From: Malachius bipustulatus
Lineage: Eukaryota > Arthropoda > Insecta > Coleoptera > Melyridae
Direction of reading: 5' to 3'
Assembly: GCA_910589415.1 (NCBI GenBank)
Contig: OU342638.1
Location: 558,001 to 622,000 of the forward strand
Length of the DNA: 64,000 nt
The notes under the pieces were generated by a model, which made no database searches, was not told the origin of the DNA, and saw only the letters and a list, made by a program, of their open reading frames with translations. Positions within the stretch are counted from its first letter, which is position 1. The number at the start of each line of letters is the position of its first letter. Both the position numbers and the translations under genes were made by a program. Of this stretch, positions 50,906 to 62,700 are shown piece by piece.

Positions 50906-51411
50906 GCACCTGGGCTGCGTTAGCGAAGCACCAATGACCGTTAGCGGCCCACCAATGGCCGCTAGCGTCGCGATCTCCGTTCATTTTTATTACTTTTATG
51001 CAATCCTGGAATCCACACGCCAACTGCGCTAGCGACACGCACCTGGGCTGCGTTAGCGAAGCACCAATGACCGTTAGCGGCCCACCAATGGCCACTAGCT
51101 TTCATTTTTCGTTAGCGGGCAGCAAAAGTGCGCCATTTTTCGTTAGCGGCCCACCAAAGACCGTTAGCGGTCCACCAATGGCCACTAGCGTTCATTTTTA
51201 TTACTTTTATGCAATCCTGGAATCCACACGCCAACTGCGCTAGCGACACGCACTTGGGCTGCGTTAGCGAACCACCAATGTCCGTTAGCGGCCCACCAAT
51301 GACCACAAGCTTTCATTTTTCGTTAGCGGGCAGCAAAAGTGCGCCATTTTTCGTTAGCAGCCCACAAATGGCGTTCATTTTTCGTTAGCGGCCCACCAAT
51401 GACCGTTAGCG

Positions 51412-53240
51412 GCCCACCAATGGCCGCTAGCGTTCATTTTTATTACTTTTATGCAATCCTGGAATCCACACGCCAACTGCGCTAGCGACAAGCACCTGGG
51501 CTGCGTTAGCGAACCACCAATGACCGTTAGCGGCCCACCAATGGCCGCTAGCGTTCATTTTTATTACTTTTATGCTATCCTGGAATCCACACGCCAACTG
51601 CGCTAGCGACACGCACTTGGGCTGCGTTAGCGGCCCACCAATGACCGTTAGCGGCTAACCAATGGCCGCTAGCGTTCATTTTTATTACTTTTATGCAATC
51701 CTGGAATCCACACGCCAACAACGCTAGCGACACGCACTTGGGCTGCGTTAGCGGCCCACCAATGACCGTTAGCGGCCAACCAATGGCCGTTAGCGTTCAT
51801 TTTTCGTTAGCGGGCAGCAAAAGTGCGCCATTTTTCGTTAGCGGCCCACCAATGGCGTTCATTTTTCGTTAGCGGCCCACCAATGACCGTTAGCGGCCCA
51901 CCACTGGCCGCTAGCGTCGCGAACTCCGATCATTCTTATTACTTTTATGCAATCCTGGAATCCACACGCCAACAACGCTAGCGACACGCACTTGGGCTGC
52001 GTTAGCGGCCCACCAATGACCGTTAGCGGCCAACCAATGGCCGCTAGCGTTCATTTTTATTACTTTTATGCAATCCTGGAATCCACACGCCAACAACGCT
52101 AGCGACACGCACTTGGGCTGCGTTAGCGGCCCACCAATGACCGTTAGCGGCCAACCAATGGCCGCTAGCGTTCATTTTTATTACTTTTATGCAATCCTGG
52201 AATCCACACGCCAACTGCGCTAGCGACACGCACTTGGGCTGCGTTAGCTGCCCACCAATGACCGTTAGCGGCCCACCAATGGCCGCTAGCGTCGCGATCT
52301 CCGTTCATTTTTATTACTTTCTTGCAATCCTAGAATCCACACGCCAACTACGCTAGCGACACTCACTTTTCTGCGTTAGCGGCTCATAAATGGCCGCTAG
52401 CGGCTCACAAATGGCCGCTAGCGTTCATTTTTATTACTTTCATGCAATCCTTGAATCCACAGGCCAACTACGCTAGCGACACGCACTTGGACTGCGTTAG
52501 CGGCCCACCAATGACCGTTAGCGGCCCACCAATGGCCGCTAGCGTCGCGATCTCCGTTGATTTTATTACTTTTATGCAATAATGGAATCCACACGCCAAC
52601 TGCGCTAGCATCACGCACTTGGGCTGCGTTAGCGGCCCACCAATGACCGTTAGCGGCCCACCAATGGCCGCTAGCGTCGCGATCTCCGTTCATTTTTATT
52701 ACTTTCTTGCAATCCTGGAATCCACACGCCAACTGCGCTAGCGATACTCACTTTGCTGCGTTAGCGGCCCACAAATGACCGTTAGCTGCTTACCAATGGC
52801 CGCTAGCGTTAATTTTTATTACTTTCATGCAATCCTGGAATCCACACGCCAACTGCACTAGCAACACGCACTTGGGCTGCGTTAGCGGCCCACCAATGAC
52901 CGTTAGCGGCCCACCAATGGCCGCTAGCGTCGTGATCTCCATTCGTTCTTATTACTTTTATGCAATCCTGGAATCCACACGCCAACTACGCTAGCGACAC
53001 GCACTTGGGCTGCGTTAGCGGCCCTCCAATGACAGTTAGCGGCCCACCAATGGCCGCTAGCGTTTATTTTTATTACTTTCATGCAATCCTGGAATCCACA
53101 CGCCAACTGCACTAGCGACACGTACTTGGGCTGCGTTAGCGGCCCACCAATGACCGTTAGCGGCCCAACAATGGCCGCTAGCGTCGCGATCTCCATTCAT
53201 TCTTATTACTTTTATGCAATCCTGGAATCCACACGCCAAC
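51412..53240. repeat. Block D4, copy 2
   Basis: Counterpart of 37800-39650. Near 52561 the head reads GATTTTATTAC, one T shorter than the usual GATTTTTATTAC. That single-base loss joins two repeat frames into a 104-codon open frame on the minus strand, a good illustration that frame length here reflects repeat phase and not coding. Confidence 0.82.
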
Positions 53241-56200
53241 TAAGCTAGCGACACGCACTTGGGCTGCGTTAGCGGCCCACCAATGACAGTTAGCGGCCCA
53301 TCAATGGCCGCTAGCGTACATTTTTATTACTTTTATGCAATCCTGGAATCCACACGCCAACTGCGCTAGCGACACGCACTTGGGCTGCGTTAGCGGCCCA
53401 CCAATGGCCGCTAGCGTCGCGATCTCCGTTAATTTTTATTACTTTCTTGCAATCCTAGAATCCACACGCCAACTACGCTAGCGACACTCACTTTTCTGCG
53501 TAAGCGGCTCATAAATGGCCGCAAGCGGCTCACAAATGGCTGCTAGCGTTCATTTTTATTACTTTCATGCAATCCTTGAATCCACACGCCAACTGCGCTA
53601 GCGTCACGCACTTGGGCTGCGTAAGCGGCCCACCAATGATCGTTAGCGGCCCACCAATGGCCGCTAGCGTCGCGATCTCCGTTCATTTTTATTACTTTCT
53701 TGCAATCCTGGAATCCACACGCCAACTGCGCTAGCGACACGCTTTTGGGCTGCGTTAGCGGCACACCAATGACCGATAGCGGCCCACCAATGGCCACTAG
53801 CTTTCATTTTTCGTTAGCGGGTAGCAAAAGTGGGTCATTTTTCGTTAGCGGCCCACCAATGGCGTTAATTTTTCGTTAGCGGCCCACAAATGACCGTTAG
53901 CGGCCCACCAATGGCCGCTAGCGTCGCGATCTCCGTTCATTTTTATTACTTTCTTGCAATCCTGGAATCCACTCGCCAACTGCGCTAGCGATACTCACTT
54001 TGCTGCGTTAGCGGCCCACCAATGACTGTTAGCGGCCCACCGATGGCCGCTAGCGTTCAGTTTTCGTTAGCGAGCAGCCAAAGTGGGTCATTTTTCGTTA
54101 GCGGCCCACCAATTGCGTTCATTTTTTGTTAGCGGCTTACCAATGGCCGCTAGCGTTAATTTTTATTACTTTCATGCAATCCTGGAATCCACACGCCAAC
54201 TGCACTAGCGACACGCACTTGGGCTGCGTTAGCGGCCCACTAATGACCGTTAGCGGACCACCAATGGCCGCTAGCGTCGCGATCTCCGTTCATTTTTATT
54301 ACTTTCTTGCAATCCTAGAATCCACACGCCAACTACGCTAGCGACACTCACTTTTCTGCGTTAGCGGCCCACCAATGACAGTTAGCGGCCCACCAATGGC
54401 CGCTAGCGTACATTTTTATTACTTTTATGCAATCCTAGAATCCACACGCCAACTGCGCTAGCGACACGCACTTGGGCTGCGTTAGCGGCCCACCAATGAC
54501 CGTTAGCGGCCCACCAATGGCCGCTAGCGTCGCGATCTCCGTTCATTTTTATTACTTTTATGCAATCCTGTAATCCACACGCCAACTGCGCTAGCGACAC
54601 GCACTTGGGCTGCGTTAGCGAACCACCAATGACCGTTAGCGGCCCACCAATTGCCACTAGCAATTATTTTTCGTTAGCGGGCAGAAAAAGTGCGCCATTT
54701 TTCGTTAGCGGCCCACCAATGGCGTTTATTTTTCGTTAGCGGCCCACCAATGACCGTTAGCGGCCCATTACTGGCCGCTAGCGTCGCGAACTCCGTTCAT
54801 TCTTATTACTTTTATGCAATCCTGGAATCCACACGCCAACTGCGCTATCGACACGCACTTGGGCTGCGTTAGCGAACCACCAATGACCGTTAGCGGCCCA
54901 CCAATTGCCACTAGCAATTATTTTTCGTTAGCGGGCAGCAAAAGTGCGCCATTTTTCGTTAGCAGCCCACAAATGGCGTTCATTTTTCGTTAGCGGCCCA
55001 CCAATGACCGTTAGCGGCCCACCAATAGCCGCTAGCGTTCATTTTTATTACTTATGCCAACTGCGCTAGCGACACGCACTTGGGCTGCGTTAGCGAACCA
55101 CCAATGACCGTTAGCGGCAAACCAATGGCCGCTAGCGTTCATTTTTATTACTTTTATGCTATCCTGGAATCCACACGCCAACTGCGCTAGCGACATGCAC
55201 TTGGGCTGCGTTAGCTGCCCACCAATGACCGTTAGCGGCCAACCAATGGCCGCTAGCGTTCATTTTTATTACTTTTATGCAATCCTGGAATCCACACGCC
55301 AACAACGCTAGCGACACGCACTTGGGCTGCGTTAGCGGCCCACCAATGACCGTTAGCGGCCCAACAATGGCCGCTAGCGTCGCGATCTCCATTCATTCTT
55401 ATTACTTTTATGCAATCCTGGAATCCACACGCCAACTAAGCTAGCGACACGCACTTGGGCTGCGTTAGCGGCCCACCAATGACAGTTAGCGGCCCATCAA
55501 TTGCCGCTAGCGTACATTTTTATTACTTTTATGCAATCCTGGAATCCACACGCCAACTGCGCTACCGACACGCACTTGGGCTGCGTTAGCGGCCCACCAA
55601 TGACCGTTAGCGGCCCACCAATGGCCGCTAGCGTCGCGATCTCCGTTAATTTTTATTACTTTCTTGCAATCCTAGAATCCACACGCCAACTACGCTAGCG
55701 ACACTCACTTTTCTGCGTTAGCGGCTCATAAATGGCCGCAAGCGGCTCACAAATGGCTGCTAGCGTTCATTTTTATTACTTTCATGCAATCCTTGAATCC
55801 ACACGCCAACTGCGCTAGCGTCACGCACTTGGGCTGCGTAAGCGGCCCACCAATGATCGTTAGCGGCCCACCAATGGCCGCTAGCGTCGCGATCTCCGTT
55901 CATTTTTATTACTTTCTTGCAATCCTGGAATCCACACGCCAACTGCGCTAGCGACACGCTTTTGGGCTGCGTTAGCGGCACACCAATGACCGATAGCGGC
56001 CCACCAATGGCCACTAGCTTTCATTTTTCGTTAGCGGGCAGCAAAAGTGGGTCATTTTTCGTTAGCGGCCCACCAATGGCGTTAATTTTTCGTTAGCGGC
56101 CCACAAATGACCGTTAGCGGCCCACCAATGGCCGCTAGCGTCGCGATCTCCGTTCATTTTTATTACTTTCTTGCAATCCTGGAATCCACTCGCCAACTGC

Positions 56201-57590
56201 GCTAGCGATACTCACTTTGCTGCGTTAGCGGCCCACCAATGACTGCTAGCGGCCCACCGATGGCCGCTAGCGTTCAGTTTTCGTTAGCGAGCAGCCAAAG
56301 TGGGTCATTTTTCGTTAGCGGCCCACCAATTGCGTTTATTTTTTGTTAGCGGCTTACCAATGGCCGCTAGCGTTAATTTTTATTACTTTCATGCAATCCT
56401 GGAATCCACACGCCAACTGCACTAGCGACACGCACTTGGGCTGCGTTAGCGGCCCACTAATGACCGTTAGCGGCCCACCAATGGCCGCTAGCGTCGCGAT
56501 CTCCGTTCATTTTTATTACTTTCTTGCAATGCTAGAATCCACACGCCAACTACGCTAGCGACACTCACTTTTCTGCGTTAGCGGCCCACCAATGACAGTT
56601 AGCGGCCCACCAATGGCCGCTAGCGTACATTTTTATTACTTTTATGCAATCCTAGAATCCACACGCCAACTGCGCTAGCGACACGCACTTGGGCTGCGTT
56701 AGCGGCCCACCAATGACCGTAAGCGGCCCACCAATGGCCGCTAGCGTCGCGATCTCCGTTCATTTTTATTACTTTTATGCAATCCTGTAATCCACATGCC
56801 AACTGCGCTAGCGACACGCACTTGGGCTGCGTTAGCGAACCACCAATGACCGTTAGCGGCCCACCAATTGCCACTAGCAATTATTTTTCGTTAGCGGGCA
56901 GAAAAAGTGCGCCATTTTTCGTTAGCGGCCCACCAATGGCGTTTATTTTTCGTTAGCGGCCCACCAATGACCGTTAGCGGCCCATTACTGGCCGCTAGCG
57001 TCGCGAACTCCGTTCATTCTTATTACTTTTATGCAATCCTGGAATCCACACGCCAACTGCGCTAGCGACACGCACTTGGGCTGCGTTAGCGAACCACCAA
57101 TGACCGTTAGCGGCCCACCAATTGCCACTAGCAATTATTTTTCGTTAGCGGGCAGCAAAAGTGCGCCATTTTTCGTTAGCAGCCCACAAATGGCGTTCAT
57201 TTTTCGTTAGCGGCCCACCAATGACCGTTAGCGGCCCACCAATAGCCGCTAGCGTTCATTTTTATTACTTATGCCAACTGCGCTAGCGACACGCACTTGG
57301 GCTGCGTTAGCGAACCACCAATGACCGTTAGCGGCAAACCAATGGCCGCTAGCGTTCATTTTTATTACTTTTATGCAATCCTGGAATCCACACGCCAACT
57401 GCGCTAGCGACACGCACTTGGGCTGCGTTAGCGGCCCACCAATGACCGTTAGCGGCCAACCAATGGCCGCTAGCGTTCATTTTTATTACTTTTATGCAAT
57501 CCTGGAATCCACACGCCAACAACGCTAGCGACACGCACTTGGGCTGCGTTAGCGGCCCACCAATGACCGTTAGCGGCCCACCAATGGCCG
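53090..57590. repeat. Tandem 2.2-kb higher-order repeat, two copies
   Basis: Two consecutive copies, about 53090-55300 and 55300-57590. The offset is 2,196 bp up to about 53400 and 2,217 bp after it, the change being one 21-bp sub-repeat missing near 53400. Shared landmarks: CACGCTTTTGGGC, the B-prime variant (54058 and 56275), CCATTACTGG after the GGGCAGAAAAAGTGCG B unit, and the core unit shortened by 21 bp (ATTACTTATGCC near 55048 and 57265). Confidence 0.82.
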
Positions 57591-58420
57591 CTAGCGTTCA
57601 TTTTTCGTTAGCGGGCAGCAAAAGTGCGCCATTTTTCGTTAGCGGCCCACCAATGGCGTTCATTTTTCGTTAGCGGCCCACCAATGACCGTTAGCGGCCC
57701 ACCACTGGCCGCTAGCGTCGCGAACTCCGATCATTCTTATTACTTTTATGCAATCCTGGAATCCACACGCCAACAACGCTAGCGACACGCACTTGGGCTG
57801 AGTTAGCGGCCCACCAATGACCGTTAGCGGCCAACCAATGGCCGCTAGCGTTCATTTTCATTACTTTTATGCAATCCTGGAATCCACACGCCAACTGCGC
57901 TAGCGACACGCACTTGGGCTGCGTTAGCGGCCCACCGATGACCGTTAGCGGCCCACCAATTGCCACTAGCATTCATTTTTCGTTAGCGGGCAGCAAAAGT
58001 GCGCCATTTTTCGTTAGCGGCTTACCAATGGCGTTCATTTTTCGTTAGCGGCCCACCAATGACCGTTAGCGGCCCACCACTGGCCGCTAGCGTCGCGAAC
58101 TCCGTTCATTTTTATTACTTTGATGCAATCCTGGAATCCACACGCAAACTGCGCTAGCGACACGCACTCGGGCTGCGTTAGCTGCCCACCAATGACCGTT
58201 AGCGGCCCACCAATGGCCGCTAGCGTCGCGATCTCCGTTCATTTTTATTACTTTCTTGCAATCCTAGAATCCACACGCCAACTACGCTAGCGACACTCAC
58301 TTTTCTGCGTTAGCGGCTCATAAATGGCCGCTAGCGGCTCACAAATGGCCGCTAGCGTTCATTTTTATTACTTTCATGCAATCCTTGAATCCACAGGCCA
58401 ACTACGCTAGCGACACGCAC
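54181..58420. repeat. Segment of the 5,580-bp duplication, left copy
   Basis: Matches 59761-64000 at a constant 5,580 bp over 4.2 kb, to the end of the window. Upstream of 54175 the copies differ (GTTAATTTTTATTACTTTCATG here, in place of TTCAT and CTTTTATG there), so the left edge falls inside the head of a core unit. Private shared variants include TAGCGGACCACC, GCGCTATCGACAC and CGCTACCGACAC. Confidence 0.9.
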
Positions 58421-59760
58421 TTGGACTGCGTTAGCGGCCCACCAATGACCGTTAGCGGCCCACCAATGGCCGCTAGCGTCGCGATCTCCGTTGATTATTA
58501 TTACTTTTATGCAATAATGGAATCCACACGCCAACTGCGCTAGCATCACGCACTTGGGCTGCGTTAGCGGCCCACCAATGACCGTTAGCGGCCCACCAAT
58601 GGCCGCTAGCGTCGCGATCTCCGTTCATTTTTATTACTTTCTTGCAATCCTGGAATCCACACGCCAACTGCGCTAGCGATACTCACTTTGCTGCGTTAGC
58701 GGCCCACAAATGACCGTTAGCTGCTTACCAATGGCCGCTAGCGTTAATTTTTATTACTTTCATGCAATCCTGGAATCCACACGCCAACTGCACTAGCAAC
58801 ACGCACTTGGGCTGCGTTAGCGGCCCACCAATGACCGTTAGCGGCCCACCAATGGCCGCTAGCGTCGTGATCTCCATTCATTCTTATTACTTTTATGCAA
58901 TCCTGGAATCCACACGCCAACTACGCTAGCGACACGCACTTGGGCTGCGTTAGCGGCCCTCCAATGACAGTTAGCGGCCCACCAATGACCACTAGCTTTC
59001 ATTTTTCGTTAGCGGGCAGCAAAAGTGCGTCATTTTTCATTAGCAGCCCACAAATGGCGTTCATTTTTCGTTAGCGGCCCACCAATGACCGTTAGCGGCC
59101 CACCAATGGCCGCTAGCGTTCATTTTTATTACTTTTATGCAATCCTGGAATCCACACGCCAACTGCGCTAGCGACAAGCACCTGGGCTGCGTTAGCGAAC
59201 CACCAATGACCGTTAGCGGCCCACCAATGGCCGCTAGCGTTCATTTTTATTACTTTTATGCTATCCTGGAATCCACACGCCAACTGCGCTAGCGACACGC
59301 ACTTGGGTTGCGTTAGCGGCCCACCAATGACCTTTAGCGGCCAACCAATGGCCGCTAGCGTTCATTTTTATTACTTTTATGCAATCCTGGAATCCACACG
59401 CCAACAACGCTAGCGACACGCACTTGGGCTGCGTTAGCGGCCCACCAATGACCGTTAGCGGCCAACCAATGGCCGCTAGCGTTCATTTTTCGTTAGCGGG
59501 CAGCAAAAGTGCGCCATTTTTCGTTAGCGGCCCACCAATGGCGTTCATTTTTCGTTAGCGGCCCACCAATGACCGTTAGCGGCCCACCACTGGCCGCTAG
59601 CGTCACGAACTCCGATCATTCTTATTACTTTTATGCAATCCTGGAATCCACACGCCAACAACGCTAGCGACACGCACTTGGGCTGCGTTAGCGGCCCACC
59701 AATGACCGTTAGCGGCCAACCAATGGCCGCTAGCGTTCATTTTTATTACTTTTATGCAAT

Positions 59761-62700
59761 CCTGGAATCCACACGCCAACTGCACTAGCGACACGCACTT
59801 GGGCTGCGTTAGCGGCCCACTAATGACCGTTAGCGGACCACCAATGGCCGCTAGCGTCGCGATCTCCGTTCATTTTTATTACTTTCTTGCAATCCTAGAA
59901 TCCACACGCCAACTACGCTAGCGACACTCACTTTTCTGCGTTAGCGGCCCACCAATGACAGTTAGCGGCCCACCAATGGCCGCTAGCGTACATTTTTATT
60001 ACTTTTATGCAATCCTAGAATCCACACGCCAACTGCGCTAGCGACACGCACTTGGGCTGCGTTAGCGGCCCACCAATGACCGTAAGCGGCCCACCAATGG
60101 CCGCTAGCGTCGCGATCTCCGTTCATTTTTATTACTTTTATGCAATCCTGTAATCCACACGCCAACTGCGCTAGCGACACGCACTTGGGCTGCGTTAGCG
60201 AACCACCAATGACCGTTAGCGGCCCACCAATTGCCACTAGCAATTATTTTTCGTTAGCGGGCAGAAAAAGTGCGCCATTTTTCGTTAGCGGCCCACCAAT
60301 GGCGTTTATTTTTCGTTAGCGGCCCACCAATGACCGTTAGCGGCCCATTACTGGCCGCTAGCGTCGCGAACTCCGTTCATTCTTATTACTTTTATGCAAT
60401 CCTGGAATCCACACGCCAACTGCGCTATCGACACGCACTTGGGCTGCGTTAGCGAACCACCAATGACCGTTAGCGGCCCACCAATTGCCACTAGCAATTA
60501 TTTTTCGTTAGCGGGCAGCAAAAGTGCGCCATTTTTCGTTAGCAGCCCACAAATGGCGTTCATTTTTCGTTAGCGGCCCACCAATGACCGTTAGCGGCCC
60601 ACCAATAGCCGCTAGCGTTCATTTTTATTACTTATGCCAACTGCGCTAGCGACACGCACTTGGGCTGCGTTAGCGAACCACCAATGACCGTTAGCGGCAA
60701 ACCAATGGCCGCTAGCGTTCATTTTTATTACTTTTATGCTATCCTGGAATCCACACGCCAACTGCGCTAGCGACATGCACTTGGGCTGCGTTAGCTGCCC
60801 ACCAATGACCGTTAGCGGCCAACCAATGGCCGCTAGCGTTCATTTTTATTACTTTTATGCAATCCTGGAATCCACACGCCAACAACGCTAGCGACACGCA
60901 CTTGGGCTGCGTTAGCGGCCCACCAATGACCGTTAGCGGCCCAACAATGGCCGCTAGCGTCGCGATCTCCATTCATTCTTATTACTTTTATGCAATCCTG
61001 GAATCCACACGCCAACTAAGCTAGCGACACGCACTTGGGCTGCGTTAGCGGCCCACCAATGACAGTTAGCGGCCCATCAATTGCCGCTAGCGTACATTTT
61101 TATTACTTTTATGCAATCCTGGAATCCACACGCCAACTGCGCTACCGACACGCACTTGGGCTGCGTTAGCGGCCCACCAATGACCGTTAGCGGCCCACCA
61201 ATGGCCGCTAGCGTCGCGATCTCCGTTAATTTTTATTACTTTCTTGCAATCCTAGAATCCACACGCCAACTACGCTAGCGACACTCACTTTTCTGCGTTA
61301 GCGGCTCATAAATGGCCGCAAGCGGCTCACAAATGGCTGCTAGCGTTCATTTTTATTACTTTCATGCAATCCTTGAATCCACACGCCAACTGCGCTAGCG
61401 TCACGCACTTGGGCTGCGTAAGCGGCCCACCAATGATCGTTAGCGGCCCACCAATGGCCGCTAGCGTCGCGATCTCCGTTCATTTTTATTACTTTCTTGC
61501 AATCCTGGAATCCACACGCCAACTGCGCTAGCGACACGCTTTTGGGCTGCGTTAGCGGCACACCAATGACCGATAGCGGCCCACCAATGGCCACTAGCTT
61601 TCATTTTTCGTTAGCGGGCAGCAAAAGTGGGTCATTTTTCGTTAGCGGCCCACCAATGGCGTTAATTTTTCGTTAGCGGCCCACAAATGACCGTTAGCGG
61701 CCCACCAATGGCCGCTAGCGTCGCGATCTCCGTTCATTTTTATTACTTTCTTGCAATCCTGGAATCCACTCGCCAACTGCGCTAGCGATACTCACTTTGC
61801 TGCGTTAGCGGCCCACCAATGACTGCTAGCGGCCCACCGATGGCCGCTAGCGTTCAGTTTTCGTTAGCGAGCAGCCAAAGTGGGTCATTTTTCGTTAGCG
61901 GCCCACCAATTGCGTTTATTTTTTGTTAGCGGCTTACCAATGGCCGCTAGCGTTAATTTTTATTACTTTCATGCAATCCTGGAATCCACACGCCAACTGC
62001 ACTAGCGACACGCACTTGGGCTGCGTTAGCGGCCCACTAATGACCGTTAGCGGCCCACCAATGGCCGCTAGCGTCGCGATCTCCGTTCATTTTTATTACT
62101 TTCTTGCAATGCTAGAATCCACACGCCAACTACGCTAGCGACACTCACTTTTCTGCGTTAGCGGCCCACCAATGACCGTTAGCGGCCCACCAATGGCCGC
62201 TAGCGTACATTTTTATTACTTTTATGCAATCCTAGAATCCACACGCCAACTGCGCTAGCGACACGCACTTGGGCTGCGTTAGCGGCCCACCAATGACCGT
62301 AAGCGGCCCACCAATGGCCGCTAGCGTCGCGATCTCCGTTCATTTTTATTACTTTTATGCAATCCTGTAATCCACATGCCAACTGCGCTAGCGACACGCA
62401 CTTGGGCTGCGTTAGCGAACCACCAATGACCGTTAGCGGCCCACCAATTGCCACTAGCAATTATTTTTCGTTAGCGGGCAGAAAAAGTGCGCCATTTTTC
62501 GTTAGCGGCCCACCAATGGCGTTTATTTTTCGTTAGCGGCCCACCAATGACCGTTAGCGGCCCATTACTGGCCGCTAGCGTCGCGAACTCCGTTCATTCT
62601 TATTACTTTTATGCAATCCTGGAATCCACACGCCAACTGCGCTAGCGACACGCACTTGGGCTGCGTTAGCGAACCACCAATGACCGTTAGCGGCCCACCA

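Noticed and set aside
52418..52732. 104-codon minus-strand open frame, longer than its neighbours
   Set aside because: A 1-bp deletion near 52561 fuses two standard repeat frames. The counterpart blocks at 38.9 and 58.4 kb have the unfused frames.
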